In this document: positions 27,284-37,225 of the stretch, in pieces
Position numbering within the stretch: position 1 is the stretch's first letter
How the letters are laid out: every line of letters begins with the position of its first letter
Assembly: GCF_015207985.1 (NCBI RefSeq)
Contig: NZ_JADEVV010000025.1
Coordinates: 1-55,167 of the forward strand
Source: Synechocystis salina LEGE 00031
GTDB taxonomy: Bacteria > Cyanobacteriota > Cyanobacteriia > Cyanobacteriales > Microcystaceae
Reading direction: 5' to 3'
Length of the DNA stretch: 55,167 nt
Position numbers and translations under genes: made by a program
The notes under the pieces: model-generated
Told to the model about the DNA's origin: nothing
The model's database searches: none
What the model saw: the letters and a program-made list of their open reading frames with translations, nothing else

Positions 27284-27877
27284 ATGCTTAGCTCTATCGG
27301 TTCTAACGGCTCTAAACATAATCTTAAGAAGTATTTTAAACAACTCCGCCGTCCCTTTGCTCCCATTGGCTGTGGTCTGTTGATGGCCAGCGGTATGGTT
27401 TTTGCTCCGATCGCCGCCGTGGCTGGGGACTGGAACCAGTTTGATGTTTGTGTGAGCGAACTGAAGCGGAATGGAGTCAGCGATGATGCAGCCGCCTCCG
27501 GTTGTGCCCAGGCGATTATTCCCAAGGAAATGTCCCAATGCGTCAACATGATCAGCCGTAACACCAACATCACCGGCATTGTGGCGTTGCAATCCTGTTT
27601 CCAGGTACGTCGCCCGGTGGATTTGGGGAACTGTGTGGTGGACATTGACCGGGGGGTAGTGGGGCGAAACCGCTCTCCAGAGGGGGAAGATGTGACCATG
27701 GCTGCCCTCAATAGCTGTCGCCAAAGTTTACTGCCTGGCCGTCATTCGGAATGTGTGCTGGCCCTGAGTCGGGAAGTTTCCGATTTCACACCCCAAAAAG
27801 CGATGAATACCTGCCTAGCGGCGGAGGATTTCCCCCGGGATCTTTTCCCTGCCTACAGTGAAACCCAACCAAATTAG
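27284..27877 (+). CDS. Secreted protein with four Cys-pair repeats
   Basis: I do not recognise a named family. From ATG 27284 there are 197 residues with a signal peptide ending near AVAG (about residue 48); a GTG at 27194 is less likely. The mature part holds eight Cys in four similar units: C-x17-C, C-x18-C, C-x27-C and C-x19-C. Each begins with a CV[SNVL]-type start and ends with an Ala-x-x-C stretch (SGCAQA, QSCFQV, NSCRQS, NTCLAA). This suggests a tandemly repeated, disulfide-bonded helical hairpin. It lies downstream of, and divergent from, lpxA, with about 170 bases between. Periplasmic location inferred. Confidence 0.7.
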   Translation: MLSSIGSNGSKHNLKKYFKQLRRPFAPIGCGLLMASGMVFAPIAAVAGDWNQFDVCVSELKRNGVSDDAAASGCAQAIIPKEMSQCVNMISRNTNITGIVALQSCFQVRRPVDLGNCVVDIDRGVVGRNRSPEGEDVTMAALNSCRQSLLPGRHSECVLALSREVSDFTPQKAMNTCLAAEDFPRDLFPAYSETQPN

Positions 27878-28096
27878 TTTAGTTATTAATTTCGCCTAGT
27901 AACTCTTAGAAGGGTTCATGGTACTCCAGACCAGCAGTTTTGCTCGGGGAGAACTGGGTGGATGACTAACTGTGTTTGTCATGTGAACTGTCCACTGACC
28001 TTGAAGTTTTTTCCAGGTAAATTCCAGGTAATGGCAATGGGGTTTTCCAGCAGTTCTGGATAATTTGGAATCAACAACCAAATTAGGTGAACGGCA

Positions 28097-29122
28097 ATGA
28101 ATATTGTTTCACTTCTAGCCTCCGGTTTAACCCTAGCCACAGTAGGCCTTGTTTCTGGCCAGGGAGCCCTAATGGCCACCGGCACGGCCATGGTGACCGC
28201 CAGTGGGGCCAGTGCAATCACAGTTGTAGAGCAAAAAAAGAAATTTGATTCTGTCCTACGGCAATTAGAGGATAACTTTGCTTCCAGCCAAGGGCAAATG
28301 CAAGCTTCTATGGCGGCGATCGCCGAACAGATCAGCCGATTGGAACAGGACACAAAGGTAACGGAGAAAATGGCCCAAAAAGTTGACCGGGTTCACACGA
28401 GTAACCGTTTGGTGGTGGGTAAACTGCAAAAATACCAACGGCAACACCTGGTTATGGCCGCCACCTTAGAACAGCAAGGACAAGAGTTGGAGCAACTTCA
28501 GCAAAAGACACCGAAATCCATCCCCCCGATAGTCAGCGTTTCCGAAGCAGGGGCCAGTAAGATAGTTTCCCTCGTGCCCAACCTGACTCAGCAGATTTCC
28601 ACCACAGCCCATATCGTTATCGACGGCAATAATTTCAGCAAAAATGCCCAGGAGTTGGGTTTAGAAATTAACTGGAAATTTCTCAAGGTTGCCTTAGTGG
28701 CCCTAGCCGAGGACAGTGACGGTTTCAACCTCAAATACTACGGTGGTATTTACCAAAAACCGACCCAAGCCCAGCGGGAAAAACTCAAACACCTGCGGGA
28801 CCTCAAATATGAAGTAGTTTCCCTGCCCGTGGCCCAATTGCCCAATGGTCAATCTAAAACCCTAGGGGACGATATGGCGATCGGAGTGGATTTAATGGAC
28901 TGCGCTCGGTCGGGGGATGAGGTGATCCTAGTTACGGGAGATGGAGACTTTATCCCCTTGATTGAAAAATTGCTTGATCGCCAAGTGCGGGTGAAAGTGG
29001 TTGGTTCGGCTCAACATACTAATTACCGCCTGAAAAAATACCGGGGCCAAGGCTTTGAGTTTATTGCCCTAGAGTCCCTGGTCGATCAAATTGTGCACCT
29101 GAAAAAACCACGGGTTGCCTAG
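28097..29122 (+). CDS. Membrane-anchored coiled-coil protein with C-terminal NYN (LabA-like) domain
   Basis: A 341-residue protein with three parts. Residues 1-43 are hydrophobic and Gly/Ala/Thr-rich, forming one or two membrane segments. Residues about 45-138 are a predicted coiled coil (VLRQLEDNF, LEQQGQELEQLQQ). Residues about 170-335 are an NYN domain: D176 (IVIDGNNF), GVDLMDCA and VTGDGDFIP keep the acidic residues expected for a PIN-like nuclease. Such a combination would tether an RNase-like domain to a membrane. The 3' end overlaps cobA by 54 bases tail to tail. No biochemical role is known to me. Confidence 0.8.
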   Translation: MNIVSLLASGLTLATVGLVSGQGALMATGTAMVTASGASAITVVEQKKKFDSVLRQLEDNFASSQGQMQASMAAIAEQISRLEQDTKVTEKMAQKVDRVHTSNRLVVGKLQKYQRQHLVMAATLEQQGQELEQLQQKTPKSIPPIVSVSEAGASKIVSLVPNLTQQISTTAHIVIDGNNFSKNAQELGLEINWKFLKVALVALAEDSDGFNLKYYGGIYQKPTQAQREKLKHLRDLKYEVVSLPVAQLPNGQSKTLGDDMAIGVDLMDCARSGDEVILVTGDGDFIPLIEKLLDRQVRVKVVGSAQHTNYRLKKYRGQGFEFIALESLVDQIVHLKKPRVA

Positions 29123-29869
29123 CATAGGTTGCAACTGCTGACGAAGATTAGCCGGATAGTTCACTACGGCCCCGATGACCACGATCGCCGGGGCTTGAAA
29201 ATTTTCTGCCTCAATCTGGGCCAAAATAGTGGCAAAAGTACCCACCAATTCCTGTTGTTCTGGACAGGTTCCCCAGCGAATCAGGGCAATGGGAGTATCT
29301 TCTGGCAACCCCGCCAACTGTAACTGGGGCAAAATAGTGGCCAAACTATACACCCCCATATAAATCACAATGGTCTCCGATCCCCTGGCGATCGCCGCCC
29401 AATTCACCTCTGGCCGATATTTGCCTGCCGCTTCGTGGCCAGTGACAAAGGTAACGGAAGAGCTATAACTCCGATGGGTGAGGGGAATGTGAGCATAGGC
29501 CGGTGCTGCAATGCCCGCCGTAATGCCCGGCACCACCTCCACTTCAATACCAGCCCGTACTAAATCTTCCATTTCTTCCCCTCCCCGGCCAAAAATAAAC
29601 GGATCTCCCCCTTTGAGGCGTACCACCACCGCATATTTTCGGGCCAATTGCTCCAACAGCGCCGTCGTTTCCTGTTGTAATTTTGTATGTCTGCCCCTTC
29701 TTTTCCCCGCATCCACCAATTCCGCTTGGGGATTAACCATGGCCAAAATAGCCGGACTTACCAAAGCGTCATAAACCACCGCCTCAGCATTTTCCAACAA
29801 AGCCTTGCCCTTAATGGTCATTAATCCGGGATCCCCAGGGCCGGCACCAACCAAATACACCTTTCCCAT
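29069..29869 (-). CDS. cobA: Uroporphyrinogen-III C-methyltransferase (SUMT)
   Basis: Methylates uroporphyrinogen III twice with SAM to precorrin-2, the entry to siroheme and cobalamin synthesis. About 266 residues from ATG 29869, right before the conserved GKVYLVGAGPGDPGLMT; an upstream TTG is not used. Motifs: GAGPGDP (8-14), VVRLKGGDPFIFGRGGEE, and PGITAGIAAPAYAHIPLTHR. It is a single-domain CobA without the CysG oxidase or ferrochelatase parts. It lies 63 bases downstream of mfd on the same strand, and its last 54 bases overlap the convergent NYN gene. It corresponds to Sll0378. Siroheme serves nitrite and sulfite reductases. Confidence 0.94.
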   Translation of the reverse strand: MGKVYLVGAGPGDPGLMTIKGKALLENAEAVVYDALVSPAILAMVNPQAELVDAGKRRGRHTKLQQETTALLEQLARKYAVVVRLKGGDPFIFGRGGEEMEDLVRAGIEVEVVPGITAGIAAPAYAHIPLTHRSYSSSVTFVTGHEAAGKYRPEVNWAAIARGSETIVIYMGVYSLATILPQLQLAGLPEDTPIALIRWGTCPEQQELVGTFATILAQIEAENFQAPAIVVIGAVVNYPANLRQQLQPMLGNPWFFQVHNLIDQGL

Positions 29870-29932
29870 CAGTCCGTTGTGCAAATCTAGAACCACCTTT
29901 TCGATAATTTTGTTAGTTTTGAATGGCAATTA

Positions 29933-32900
29933 TTAATTAACTAAAGTCTCTATTTTGACCTCCGGTAAAGCCCCCTGCATTTTGCCAAACCAATCGATCA
30001 GATTATCCATTTGTTTAGCCGGTGGCAATACCCCCAGTCCCCGCACCACCACTTTTTTCGTACTGTAAACAAAGCGGGATTGGAGATGGCTGGGCAAATT
30101 TTCTGCTAACAACTTCCAGGCTGGTTCTTCCATGGGGGTTTCCAGAACAAGATTTTGTTTGCCCTCCACCTTAATGCGGGAAAAGCCCAAAGACTTAGCT
30201 AAATGCTTGAGCTTTACCACTTTAAATAATTCTTCCACTGGACTCGGTAGTGTACCATACCGATCGCCCCAATCCAGGGCAACTTTGGGTAACTCATCGG
30301 TGGATTCAATGCTGGTAATGGTGCGGTAGGCGGCCATTTTTTCTTCCAAATCGGGAATGTAATCACTGGGAATGAAGGCCGTCAGGGACAGGTCGATTTG
30401 GGTATCCTCCACTTTGGGAATTTCCTGCCCTTGAATTTCCCGGATGGCATCCTGCAACATTTCCATGTAAAATTCATAGCCGATCGCCTCAATTTGTCCG
30501 GATTGTTCTGCCCCCAACAAATTACCTACACCCCGAATTTCCATGTCTCTAGTGGCTAGTTGATAACCGGAGCCCAGTTGGCTAAATTCCTGGAGTGCCC
30601 GCAGTCTTAACCTTGCTTTCTCTGTTAGCTGTTTTTGATTAGGATAGAGTAACCAAGCATGGGCCTGAATGCCCGATCGCCCCACCCGTCCCCGCAGTTG
30701 ATAGAGTTGGGCCAAGCCAAATTTTTGGGCATCTTCGACAATAATTGTGTTTACCCTGGGAATATCCAAACCAGCCTCGATAATGGTAGTACACACTAGA
30801 ATATCCGCCTCTCCATCATTGAAGGCCAACATGGTACTTTCCAGTTCCGATTCCTCCATTTGACCGTGGCCAATGGCAATGCGAGCACTGGGCACCATCT
30901 GGCGCAATTGTCCTCCCAACTCTTCGATGCCTTCAATGCGGGGCACCACATAAAAAACCTGGCCTCCGCGGTCTAGTTCGTTGCGGATGGCGGTGCGAAT
31001 TACTTCGGGGTTATAGGGGGATAAATGGGTTTTAATGGGACGGCGGGAAGGAGGCGGAGTGGTAATTAAGCTCATTTCCCGGATCCCAGACAAGGACATA
31101 TAAAGGGTGCGGGGAATGGGAGTAGCAGTGAGGGTTAAGACGTCCACTTCCGTTTTTAAGGTCTTAATTTTTTCCTTTTGGTTAACGCCAAAGCGCTGTT
31201 CTTCGTCAATGACTAGTAAGCCCAAATCTTTGAATTTCACCGATGGGCCCAATACCTGTTGGGTACCTACCACAATATCCAGTTCACCACTTTTTAACTT
31301 AGCTAAAATTTCCTTTTTTTCTGATGCTGTCCGGAAGCGATTTAACAACCCAATGGTGATGGGATAGGGGGCAAATCTTTCTTTAAGCGTGTGGTAATGC
31401 TGTTGGGTTAACACCGTGGTGGGAGCCAATAAAGCCACCTGTTTATTCCCACTGGTTACGGCCTTAAAAATAGCCCGCACTGCCACCTCCGTTTTACCAA
31501 AGCCCACATCGCCACACACTAATCGATCCATCGGGCGATCGCCTTCCAGATCCCGTTTCACATCCTGCACTGCCTTGAGTTGATCGGGGGTGGGTTGGTA
31601 GGGAAAAGAATCCTCCAATTCCTGTTGCCAGGGACTATCCGGGGGATAAGCATAACCCATTTGTTTTGCCCGTTTGGCATAGAGATTGAGCAAATCCACT
31701 GCCAACTTTTTGACCGCTTTACGGACTTTATTTTTGGTGGCTTCCCAAACTTTCCCCCCCATTTTATGCAGTTCTGGCGGTCTAGTGCCCGTATGGCGAA
31801 AACGGGATAAACTGTCCAAACTGTCCGCAGGTACCCGTAAAATACCGTCGGCGTATTGGATCATTAAATATTCCCGATTGGCCAAGGCATCCAACTTTAA
31901 AAATTTACCAATGCCATGGCTTTTATGGACGACATAATCTCCGGGGGAAAGTTTATTAATATCAACTTGTTTAGAGGTGGCCCGCCGTCGTTTCCGGACA
32001 TATTCCGGTGTGGCTAAAGCGTGTTGCCCAAATAGTTCCCGGTCCGTAACTAGCACCACCCGAAATGTTGGCAGAATAAAGCCCTCCAGTTCCGCCATGC
32101 CCGCATATTTTAAAGTCACCGCTGTCCGTTGGATGTGGCTTTTTTCAATGGCAGGGTAATCCCTGGGGTTGGCAATGAACTGCACCGCACAGTCATGTTC
32201 TTGCAAGAGGGAAACGGTGCGACTGGGTTGGGCTGAAATCAACCAAGTGCTGTATTGTCCCAAGGTCAAACCACTATAAATTTCCCGTTTACCCCGTAAA
32301 ATTTCCGCTAACTTGGCAAATTGGTGGGGCATGGTGGGGATTGGCCGGGCCGAAATGTCCAAACTATCCGTATTAACTTCGTGGATTTCCGACAGGGCGA
32401 TATAAGTAAAACTTTCCTTCAGGCGATCGCCAAGGGCCGAAAAATCCCGATGCAATTGGGGCAAATCCTGCAACTGCAAAGCTGACCAATCCTGGGCCAC
32501 CGCATCAAACCACCGTTCACTATGGGCCGCACATTGTTCCGGTTCATCCAGCACACAAACCGTTTCCGTCGGCAAATAGTCCAATAAACAAGCAGGCTCA
32601 GCAAAGGCCAAACCCAAAAATCGCTGCAATCCCTCCTTGCCAAACAATGCCTCAGTTTCCGCATCTTCTCCCCAAGCAGAGAGATCGATGGCCTGGGCAT
32701 TTAGGGCCGGTTCAATTACCTGGTCAAAACTGGTGGGGGTCAGCACCAAACCAGTCAAGTCATCCAAAGAACGCTGGCTCGAAGGATCGAACTCCCGAAT
32801 TTTTTCCAACTCATCGCCAAACCATTCCAGCCGCACTGGTAGCTCCGCCGACACCGGAAAAATATCAACAATGTCCCCCCGCCGACTCCATTGTCCCTCT

Positions 32901-33418
32901 GTTTCTACGGTGCTCCCCCGTTCATAGCCCAATCTAGCCAGGGTTAACTCCAGACTTTTGCTATCCATCTCCTGACCCCGCCGTAGGGCCAAGCAGTACT
33001 GCCGCAGGGTTGCCACCGGGGGTAAATGGGGCTGTAGAGCCTTTTCCGTGGCAATAATCGCCTTGCCCTTAACCTGATGGCCCTGGATCAATTCCGCCAA
33101 CACCTGCATTTGTCCCCAGACCATTTCCGATTCCAGCCGCCCAGTGTCATAGGGGGAAGCTTCCGAAGTGGGGTAGAAGTTAACGGTTTGCCAACCCATC
33201 AGTTCTAACTGTGCTGTCCACCGTCCGGCTTCTTCCAACGTGGCAGTGATGACCAAAAGATTTTTCTCTAAGGACTGGGCCAAACTGGAAACAATCAACC
33301 CCTTGGGTAAGCGGGGCAGCCCACTGAGTTGCACATGGCCCCGCTTTTGTAATTTTTCCCGCAGGTCTTTGCTCAGAGGTAGGGTTTGCAGATGGCGCAG
33401 AATGGAGGAAAAGGTCAT
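29933..33418 (-). CDS. mfd: Transcription-repair coupling factor
   Basis: An 1161-residue ATP-dependent translocase that removes RNA polymerase stalled at DNA lesions and recruits UvrA. Domains in order: UvrB-homology region (about 1-340), RNA-polymerase interaction domain near 480-550 ([16 protein letters not shown]), superfamily II translocase with Walker [10 protein letters not shown] near 640, DEEQ box (VIDEEQRFG) and helicase motif [12 protein letters not shown], then the C-terminal TRCF domain from about 1000. Full length for the family. It corresponds to Sll0377. cobA follows on the same strand. Confidence 0.97.
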   Translation of the reverse strand: MTFSSILRHLQTLPLSKDLREKLQKRGHVQLSGLPRLPKGLIVSSLAQSLEKNLLVITATLEEAGRWTAQLELMGWQTVNFYPTSEASPYDTGRLESEMVWGQMQVLAELIQGHQVKGKAIIATEKALQPHLPPVATLRQYCLALRRGQEMDSKSLELTLARLGYERGSTVETEGQWSRRGDIVDIFPVSAELPVRLEWFGDELEKIREFDPSSQRSLDDLTGLVLTPTSFDQVIEPALNAQAIDLSAWGEDAETEALFGKEGLQRFLGLAFAEPACLLDYLPTETVCVLDEPEQCAAHSERWFDAVAQDWSALQLQDLPQLHRDFSALGDRLKESFTYIALSEIHEVNTDSLDISARPIPTMPHQFAKLAEILRGKREIYSGLTLGQYSTWLISAQPSRTVSLLQEHDCAVQFIANPRDYPAIEKSHIQRTAVTLKYAGMAELEGFILPTFRVVLVTDRELFGQHALATPEYVRKRRRATSKQVDINKLSPGDYVVHKSHGIGKFLKLDALANREYLMIQYADGILRVPADSLDSLSRFRHTGTRPPELHKMGGKVWEATKNKVRKAVKKLAVDLLNLYAKRAKQMGYAYPPDSPWQQELEDSFPYQPTPDQLKAVQDVKRDLEGDRPMDRLVCGDVGFGKTEVAVRAIFKAVTSGNKQVALLAPTTVLTQQHYHTLKERFAPYPITIGLLNRFRTASEKKEILAKLKSGELDIVVGTQQVLGPSVKFKDLGLLVIDEEQRFGVNQKEKIKTLKTEVDVLTLTATPIPRTLYMSLSGIREMSLITTPPPSRRPIKTHLSPYNPEVIRTAIRNELDRGGQVFYVVPRIEGIEELGGQLRQMVPSARIAIGHGQMEESELESTMLAFNDGEADILVCTTIIEAGLDIPRVNTIIVEDAQKFGLAQLYQLRGRVGRSGIQAHAWLLYPNQKQLTEKARLRLRALQEFSQLGSGYQLATRDMEIRGVGNLLGAEQSGQIEAIGYEFYMEMLQDAIREIQGQEIPKVEDTQIDLSLTAFIPSDYIPDLEEKMAAYRTITSIESTDELPKVALDWGDRYGTLPSPVEELFKVVKLKHLAKSLGFSRIKVEGKQNLVLETPMEEPAWKLLAENLPSHLQSRFVYSTKKVVVRGLGVLPPAKQMDNLIDWFGKMQGALPEVKIETLVN

Positions 33419-33712
33419 TGGGTTCAGAGCAGAGGAGATATTAACAAATCTTAGCCTGTTCCCCAGCCCAGCAGAATTTTTGTCCCTATTCCACCATTCC
33501 CCTGGTGAAGAACAGTCCCAGCGATGTCCCAGGTTAGGCCATGGTTAATAATTAATCCCAAAGAAAGTCGGCCCCGAGGCTTGGCTCCCAGGAAAACCTT
33601 TCCCTTGCTTCAGTTGTCAAAAACAAGGACGACCAAAACCTCCAACTGCCAGCGGACTTCAGGATCGAAAGAAGGGAAAAGGGAATCGGGAAAATTCTGT
33701 CATTAATGGAGA

Positions 33713-34018
33713 TTAGCTATCTTTGTTCTGGCGGAGAAAGACCCGGTACACTCCGTAGAGAATCACCAGCAAAATGGCCAAAGTTACCAGGGAAGCCACA
33801 AACCTCAGCACCTGGGTCAAAATCGAAAAGGTAACGAACAAAACGGCGATCGCCACGGCCCCCTTGGCGGGGAGGGGCAACTTATCAAACCATTGCTGGA
33901 ACTGCAACCAATATTTGCGAGCCGCACCGGTGATGCCATCGTCTCCCGTATCGTAGGAATCCACCACCTCTACTTTGGGGGCTTTAACTTCCTGGTCTTG
34001 ATAATCTGATGGGGTCAT
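33713..34018 (-). CDS. Small membrane protein of unknown function
   Basis: A 101-residue protein. The first 45 residues are acidic and soluble, followed by two adjacent hydrophobic segments at about 50-68 and 73-92, and a short basic tail. CAGGAAA precedes the ATG. Cyanobacterial genomes have similar short proteins next to mfd (Sll0376 in Synechocystis 6803), but I know of no function. 295 bases separate it from mfd upstream and contain nothing recognisable. Confidence 0.7.
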   Translation of the reverse strand: MTPSDYQDQEVKAPKVEVVDSYDTGDDGITGAARKYWLQFQQWFDKLPLPAKGAVAIAVLFVTFSILTQVLRFVASLVTLAILLVILYGVYRVFLRQNKDS

Positions 34019-34654
34019 AGACGAATTTTCCTGACAAGATCGCTACCAAGGCAACCACTGGGGCCATTGGCCAAGGATCATAGCACAACTGCCGGCCCTC
34101 CTTGGTAAGGTCACGGGTTAGGGCCTTGGGGGGAAAGAGTGACCCACAATGCAATCCCTTGGTCAATCACCAAACCCAGCCAACAGAGAATTTGTTTCCG
34201 GTGCCGATGCTATGTTTTTCTGTCCCCCCCAGAATTCACTCCGCTACCCATGGTGGGCTGACTGCCAACTCCCTCGACTCCTTACCAAGACTGGCTAACT
34301 ATGCCGTCACTAGAGGGAAGTTTCCTTGACGGGACTTTTTTGCCAACAGGATTCCAGCAAAGAGATCTGATACATCGACCAAAAATGGGTCAACCGCCAT
34401 GTTGCCTTTGACTCGCGACTGAAAATGGGTTGATTCAAATAACAAAACCAGAAACGAAATACTTGTCTGAGCTTCCAGAACATGGTCGGTTTCCTCCCAA
34501 AACATTGAGTTGATATGTTCACAAAAGATTTGATCTGCTGTCGATCACCCACCACTATCCAAATTGTCCCACTGCTTTTTGGAAACGGAACAAATTCTTT
34601 ACACCTTGTAATGCAAGCTTTTACAGACCTTAATAAACTTTATTTATCTCTCCA
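34019..34654. other. Intergenic region, no gene supported
   Basis: Divergent spacer between the small membrane protein and rlpA. Overlapping minus-strand frames of 68-81 codons near 34299-34555 have weak protein character and no ribosome-binding site, so they are not called. Nothing else is recognised before the structured stretch that starts near 34655. Confidence 0.4.
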
Positions 34655-34770
34655 ATAAGATTTTCTGGGGTCTACTCCCCAATTTACGTGGTAGCTTGTG
34701 GAAGCTTGTAACGAAAATCTTGTCCGCCTTTTCGTACTATGTGCGGATGAGTGGGACCGCCGAAGACTCA
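34655..34770 (+). promoter_or_regulatory. Highly structured leader upstream of rlpA (candidate cis-regulatory RNA)
   Basis: AAGATTTTC (34657-34665) pairs perfectly with GAAAATCTT (34713-34721), extendable by two pairs. This stem encloses two hairpins, TGGGG/CCCCA (34666-34681) and AGCTT/AAGCT (34693-34706), giving a three-way junction. Two more hairpins follow: TCCGC/GCGGA (34723-34747) and TGAGT/ACTCA (34748-34770). The fold ends 80 bases before the rlpA start. The 3' part has loose similarity to c-di-AMP (ydaO) riboswitches, but the core does not match well, so the class is unassigned. Confidence 0.5.
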
Positions 34771-34850
34771 GTAACTTATTTGCTTAAGTTTTCACCACTA
34801 CCCTCTGATTCAATCGGGGTTTGCAGTCCTTGACCTTTACCTCTAAGTCT

Positions 34851-35816
34851 ATGAAAGGAATTAACGTTTGTCGCTCGATCGCCGGTGTTATTGGCACAGC
34901 GAGTTTGACAACCCTGGTTTGGGGTAACTGCCCTTCTGGATTGTTGGCCTTAAACACCATCATCGAAGCGGATGCTCCGACAGCCGTTTCAGAGAATAAT
35001 TCTTCTCTAGCTCCCTTAGAATCCTCCGTTACCGCCGCTTCTTCCAATCCGGTTTCCACTTTCCAAGACACCGAACTGATTTCTTTAGTTCCCCACCAAG
35101 GCCCGGAAAATCGTTTAGCTGTTACTCTGCGGGTGAACCAAATTCCCGTGGTCACCTTTTTGGGCACTGCCGCCGAGTTGACCGCCCTGGGCAATGACCA
35201 AGCCACTGACACCATGGAACGGGCCCAAACCGTTGCCCGTCGCCTCGATGAACTGAGCGGGGCTAAGTCCTTTGACCCAAGCACAATCAAAGTGGATCTA
35301 GATGCCACGACCAAGCAACTGGTGGTTAAATCCGTCGACGAAATTCTCCTGACCATCAACAAAAATACAGTTTTACCGGAAAAACCCCTCTCCGCCCCGG
35401 AAACGGCCCTGCAAACTGCGAACCGTCTCCGCCGTTTGTTGGGGGGGGCAGAGCCTATTGTCGCTTTACCGGCGGCTCTGCAGGTGGCTCGGGTGAATGC
35501 CTTTGATGCCGCTACAACGATTAAAAGAATTAAGGGAGGCATTGCTTCCTGGTACGGTCCTGGATTCCATGGGCGACGCACCGCTAATGGTGAGCGTTTT
35601 AACCAAAATGCCCTCACGGCGGCCCATCGGACTTTGCCCTTTGGCACTAGGGTGAAGGTGACCAATCTCCGCAACGGCCAGTCTGTGGTGGTGCGCATCA
35701 ATGACCGGGGGCCCTTCACTGGGGGACGGGTAATTGATCTTTCCGCTGGGGCGGCCAGGGCGATCGGTATCCATAGCAGTGGCGTGGGTAATGTAGCCCT
35801 GGACATTGTGCAGTAA
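34851..35816 (+). CDS. rlpA: RlpA-like septal-ring/lytic transglycosylase-type lipoprotein homologue
   Basis: A 321-residue exported protein. The ATG at 34851 starts a signal-peptide-like stretch (residues 1-27); a TTG 30 bases upstream is less likely. The middle, about 30-225, is polar and poorly conserved. The C-terminal double-psi beta-barrel (about 232-321) has the RlpA hallmarks [34 protein letters not shown] and RINDRGPF, including the catalytic-type Asp. In some bacteria RlpA cleaves naked glycan strands at the septum. No SPOR domain is present. It corresponds to Slr0423. A structured leader precedes it. Confidence 0.9.
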   Translation: MKGINVCRSIAGVIGTASLTTLVWGNCPSGLLALNTIIEADAPTAVSENNSSLAPLESSVTAASSNPVSTFQDTELISLVPHQGPENRLAVTLRVNQIPVVTFLGTAAELTALGNDQATDTMERAQTVARRLDELSGAKSFDPSTIKVDLDATTKQLVVKSVDEILLTINKNTVLPEKPLSAPETALQTANRLRRLLGGAEPIVALPAALQVARVNAFDAATTIKRIKGGIASWYGPGFHGRRTANGERFNQNALTAAHRTLPFGTRVKVTNLRNGQSVVVRINDRGPFTGGRVIDLSAGAARAIGIHSSGVGNVALDIVQ

Positions 35817-36139
35817 TAATTAAAAATTCATAATTCTGGGCTATGCCATTGCTCCCAAGCATACTGGACTGTTTGTTTTCCTCTGGAAGTTTGGGGGCAC
35901 AATCAACCCTGGCATAGTCCATTGTCAATATTTAGACCCATTAACTCCTACCGATCTACTTTGCCCATGGCGATCGGGGGGTTTTTGCTTTGGTGATTGA
36001 TGGAAGAATCTCTTACTCTATCCCTTGCAGTCGTTATCGGGAAAATGTCGGTGAATACCATTGCCCTCGCCATGGCTTTGTAACAAAACTATACATACAA
36101 TGGGGGGATGGCCATGCCTGCTCCATTACCGCCCCACCA

Positions 36140-37132
36140 ATGCAGATTGAATCGAAAACCAATTCTAATATCCGTTCCGGGTTAACCCTGATTGCGCCTT
36201 TTTTCCTGTGGGGAACGGCCATGGTGGCGATGAAGGGGGTTTTGGCAGATACTACGCCCTTTTTTGTGGCAACGGTGCGCCTGATACCAGCGGGGATCTT
36301 GGTCTTGCTCTGGGCCATGGTGCAAAAGCGTCCCCAACCCCAGGATTGGCAGGGCTGGGGCTGGATTATTTTATTTGCCCTGGTGGATGGCACCCTTTTC
36401 CAAGGATTTTTAGCCCAGGGGTTGGAGCGCACAGGGGCAGGCTTAGGTTCCGTGATTATTGATTCCCAACCGATCGCCGTGGCGTTACTATCCAGTTGGC
36501 TATTCAAAGAAGTGATCGGCGGTTTGGGCTGGCTGGGGCTGCTACTGGGGGTAGGGGGCATCAGCTTAATTGGCCTGCCGGATGAATGGTTCTATCAGCT
36601 TTGGCATCTGCAAAGTTTGACCATCAATTGGAGTGGGCCTGCGTTGGTAGAAAGTGGCGAGTTATGGATGTTGCTGGCCTCCCTGTCCATGGCGGTGGGC
36701 ACAGTGCTGATACCCTTTGTCAGCCGTCGGGTGGATCCGGTGGTGGCCACGGGTTGGCATATGATCATCGGCGGTTTACCCCTATTGGCGATCGCCTTGG
36801 TGGAAGATCCCCAACCTTGGCGCAATATTGACCTGTGGGGTTGGGGCAATCTGGCCTATGCGACGGTGTTTGGCAGTGCCATTGCCTATGGGATCTTTTT
36901 CTACCTTGCTTCCCGGGGTAATTTGACCAGCTTGAGTTCCCTCACTTTTTTAACGCCCATTTTTGCCCTCAGCTTTGGTAACTTGATTTTGGGGGAACAA
37001 CTTAGTGCTCTGCAATGGTTGGGAGTCGCCTTTACGTTGGTGAGTATTTATTTAATTAACCAGCGGGAACAGTTAAAGATACAACTGCGGGCCATGTGGG
37101 GTTTGGTTCGTAAACCCGTAGTGAACGATTAA
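36140..37132 (+). CDS. EamA/DMT-family transporter
   Basis: A 330-residue membrane protein with ten hydrophobic segments in two EamA repeats (about 10-145 and 165-305), the drug/metabolite transporter architecture. GTAMVAMK and ERTGAGLGSVIIDSQP are in the expected repeat positions. The ATG at 36140 is chosen because membrane-type sequence starts shortly after it; a GTG at 35990 would add 50 unconserved residues. No ribosome-binding site is obvious. The substrate cannot be predicted; amino acids or metabolites are exported by relatives. trpF follows 93 bases later on the same strand. Confidence 0.85.
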   Translation: MQIESKTNSNIRSGLTLIAPFFLWGTAMVAMKGVLADTTPFFVATVRLIPAGILVLLWAMVQKRPQPQDWQGWGWIILFALVDGTLFQGFLAQGLERTGAGLGSVIIDSQPIAVALLSSWLFKEVIGGLGWLGLLLGVGGISLIGLPDEWFYQLWHLQSLTINWSGPALVESGELWMLLASLSMAVGTVLIPFVSRRVDPVVATGWHMIIGGLPLLAIALVEDPQPWRNIDLWGWGNLAYATVFGSAIAYGIFFYLASRGNLTSLSSLTFLTPIFALSFGNLILGEQLSALQWLGVAFTLVSIYLINQREQLKIQLRAMWGLVRKPVVND

Positions 37133-37225
37133 TTTGGCATAATTGGGCACTGTTTCATCTACTTCTGCCTGAAACCCCAGCTATTTATTTGTTGTTCAAT
37201 TCAAAATTCCCAGGAACTTTGCCCT

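Noticed and set aside
34299-34555. Two overlapping minus-strand frames (68 and 81 codons) that might be a transposase remnant
   Set aside because: No DDE motif, no inverted repeats and no ribosome-binding site were found.
34655-34850. Firm call of a ydaO c-di-AMP riboswitch
   Set aside because: Only the 3' part resembles the consensus; pairing around GGGG/CCCC forms a hairpin that does not fit the ydaO core.
34784-35806. Long minus-strand frame of 340 codons opposite rlpA
   Set aside because: It is a codon-bias shadow of rlpA: Arg/Ser/Thr-rich composition without domain motifs, while rlpA has clear family motifs.
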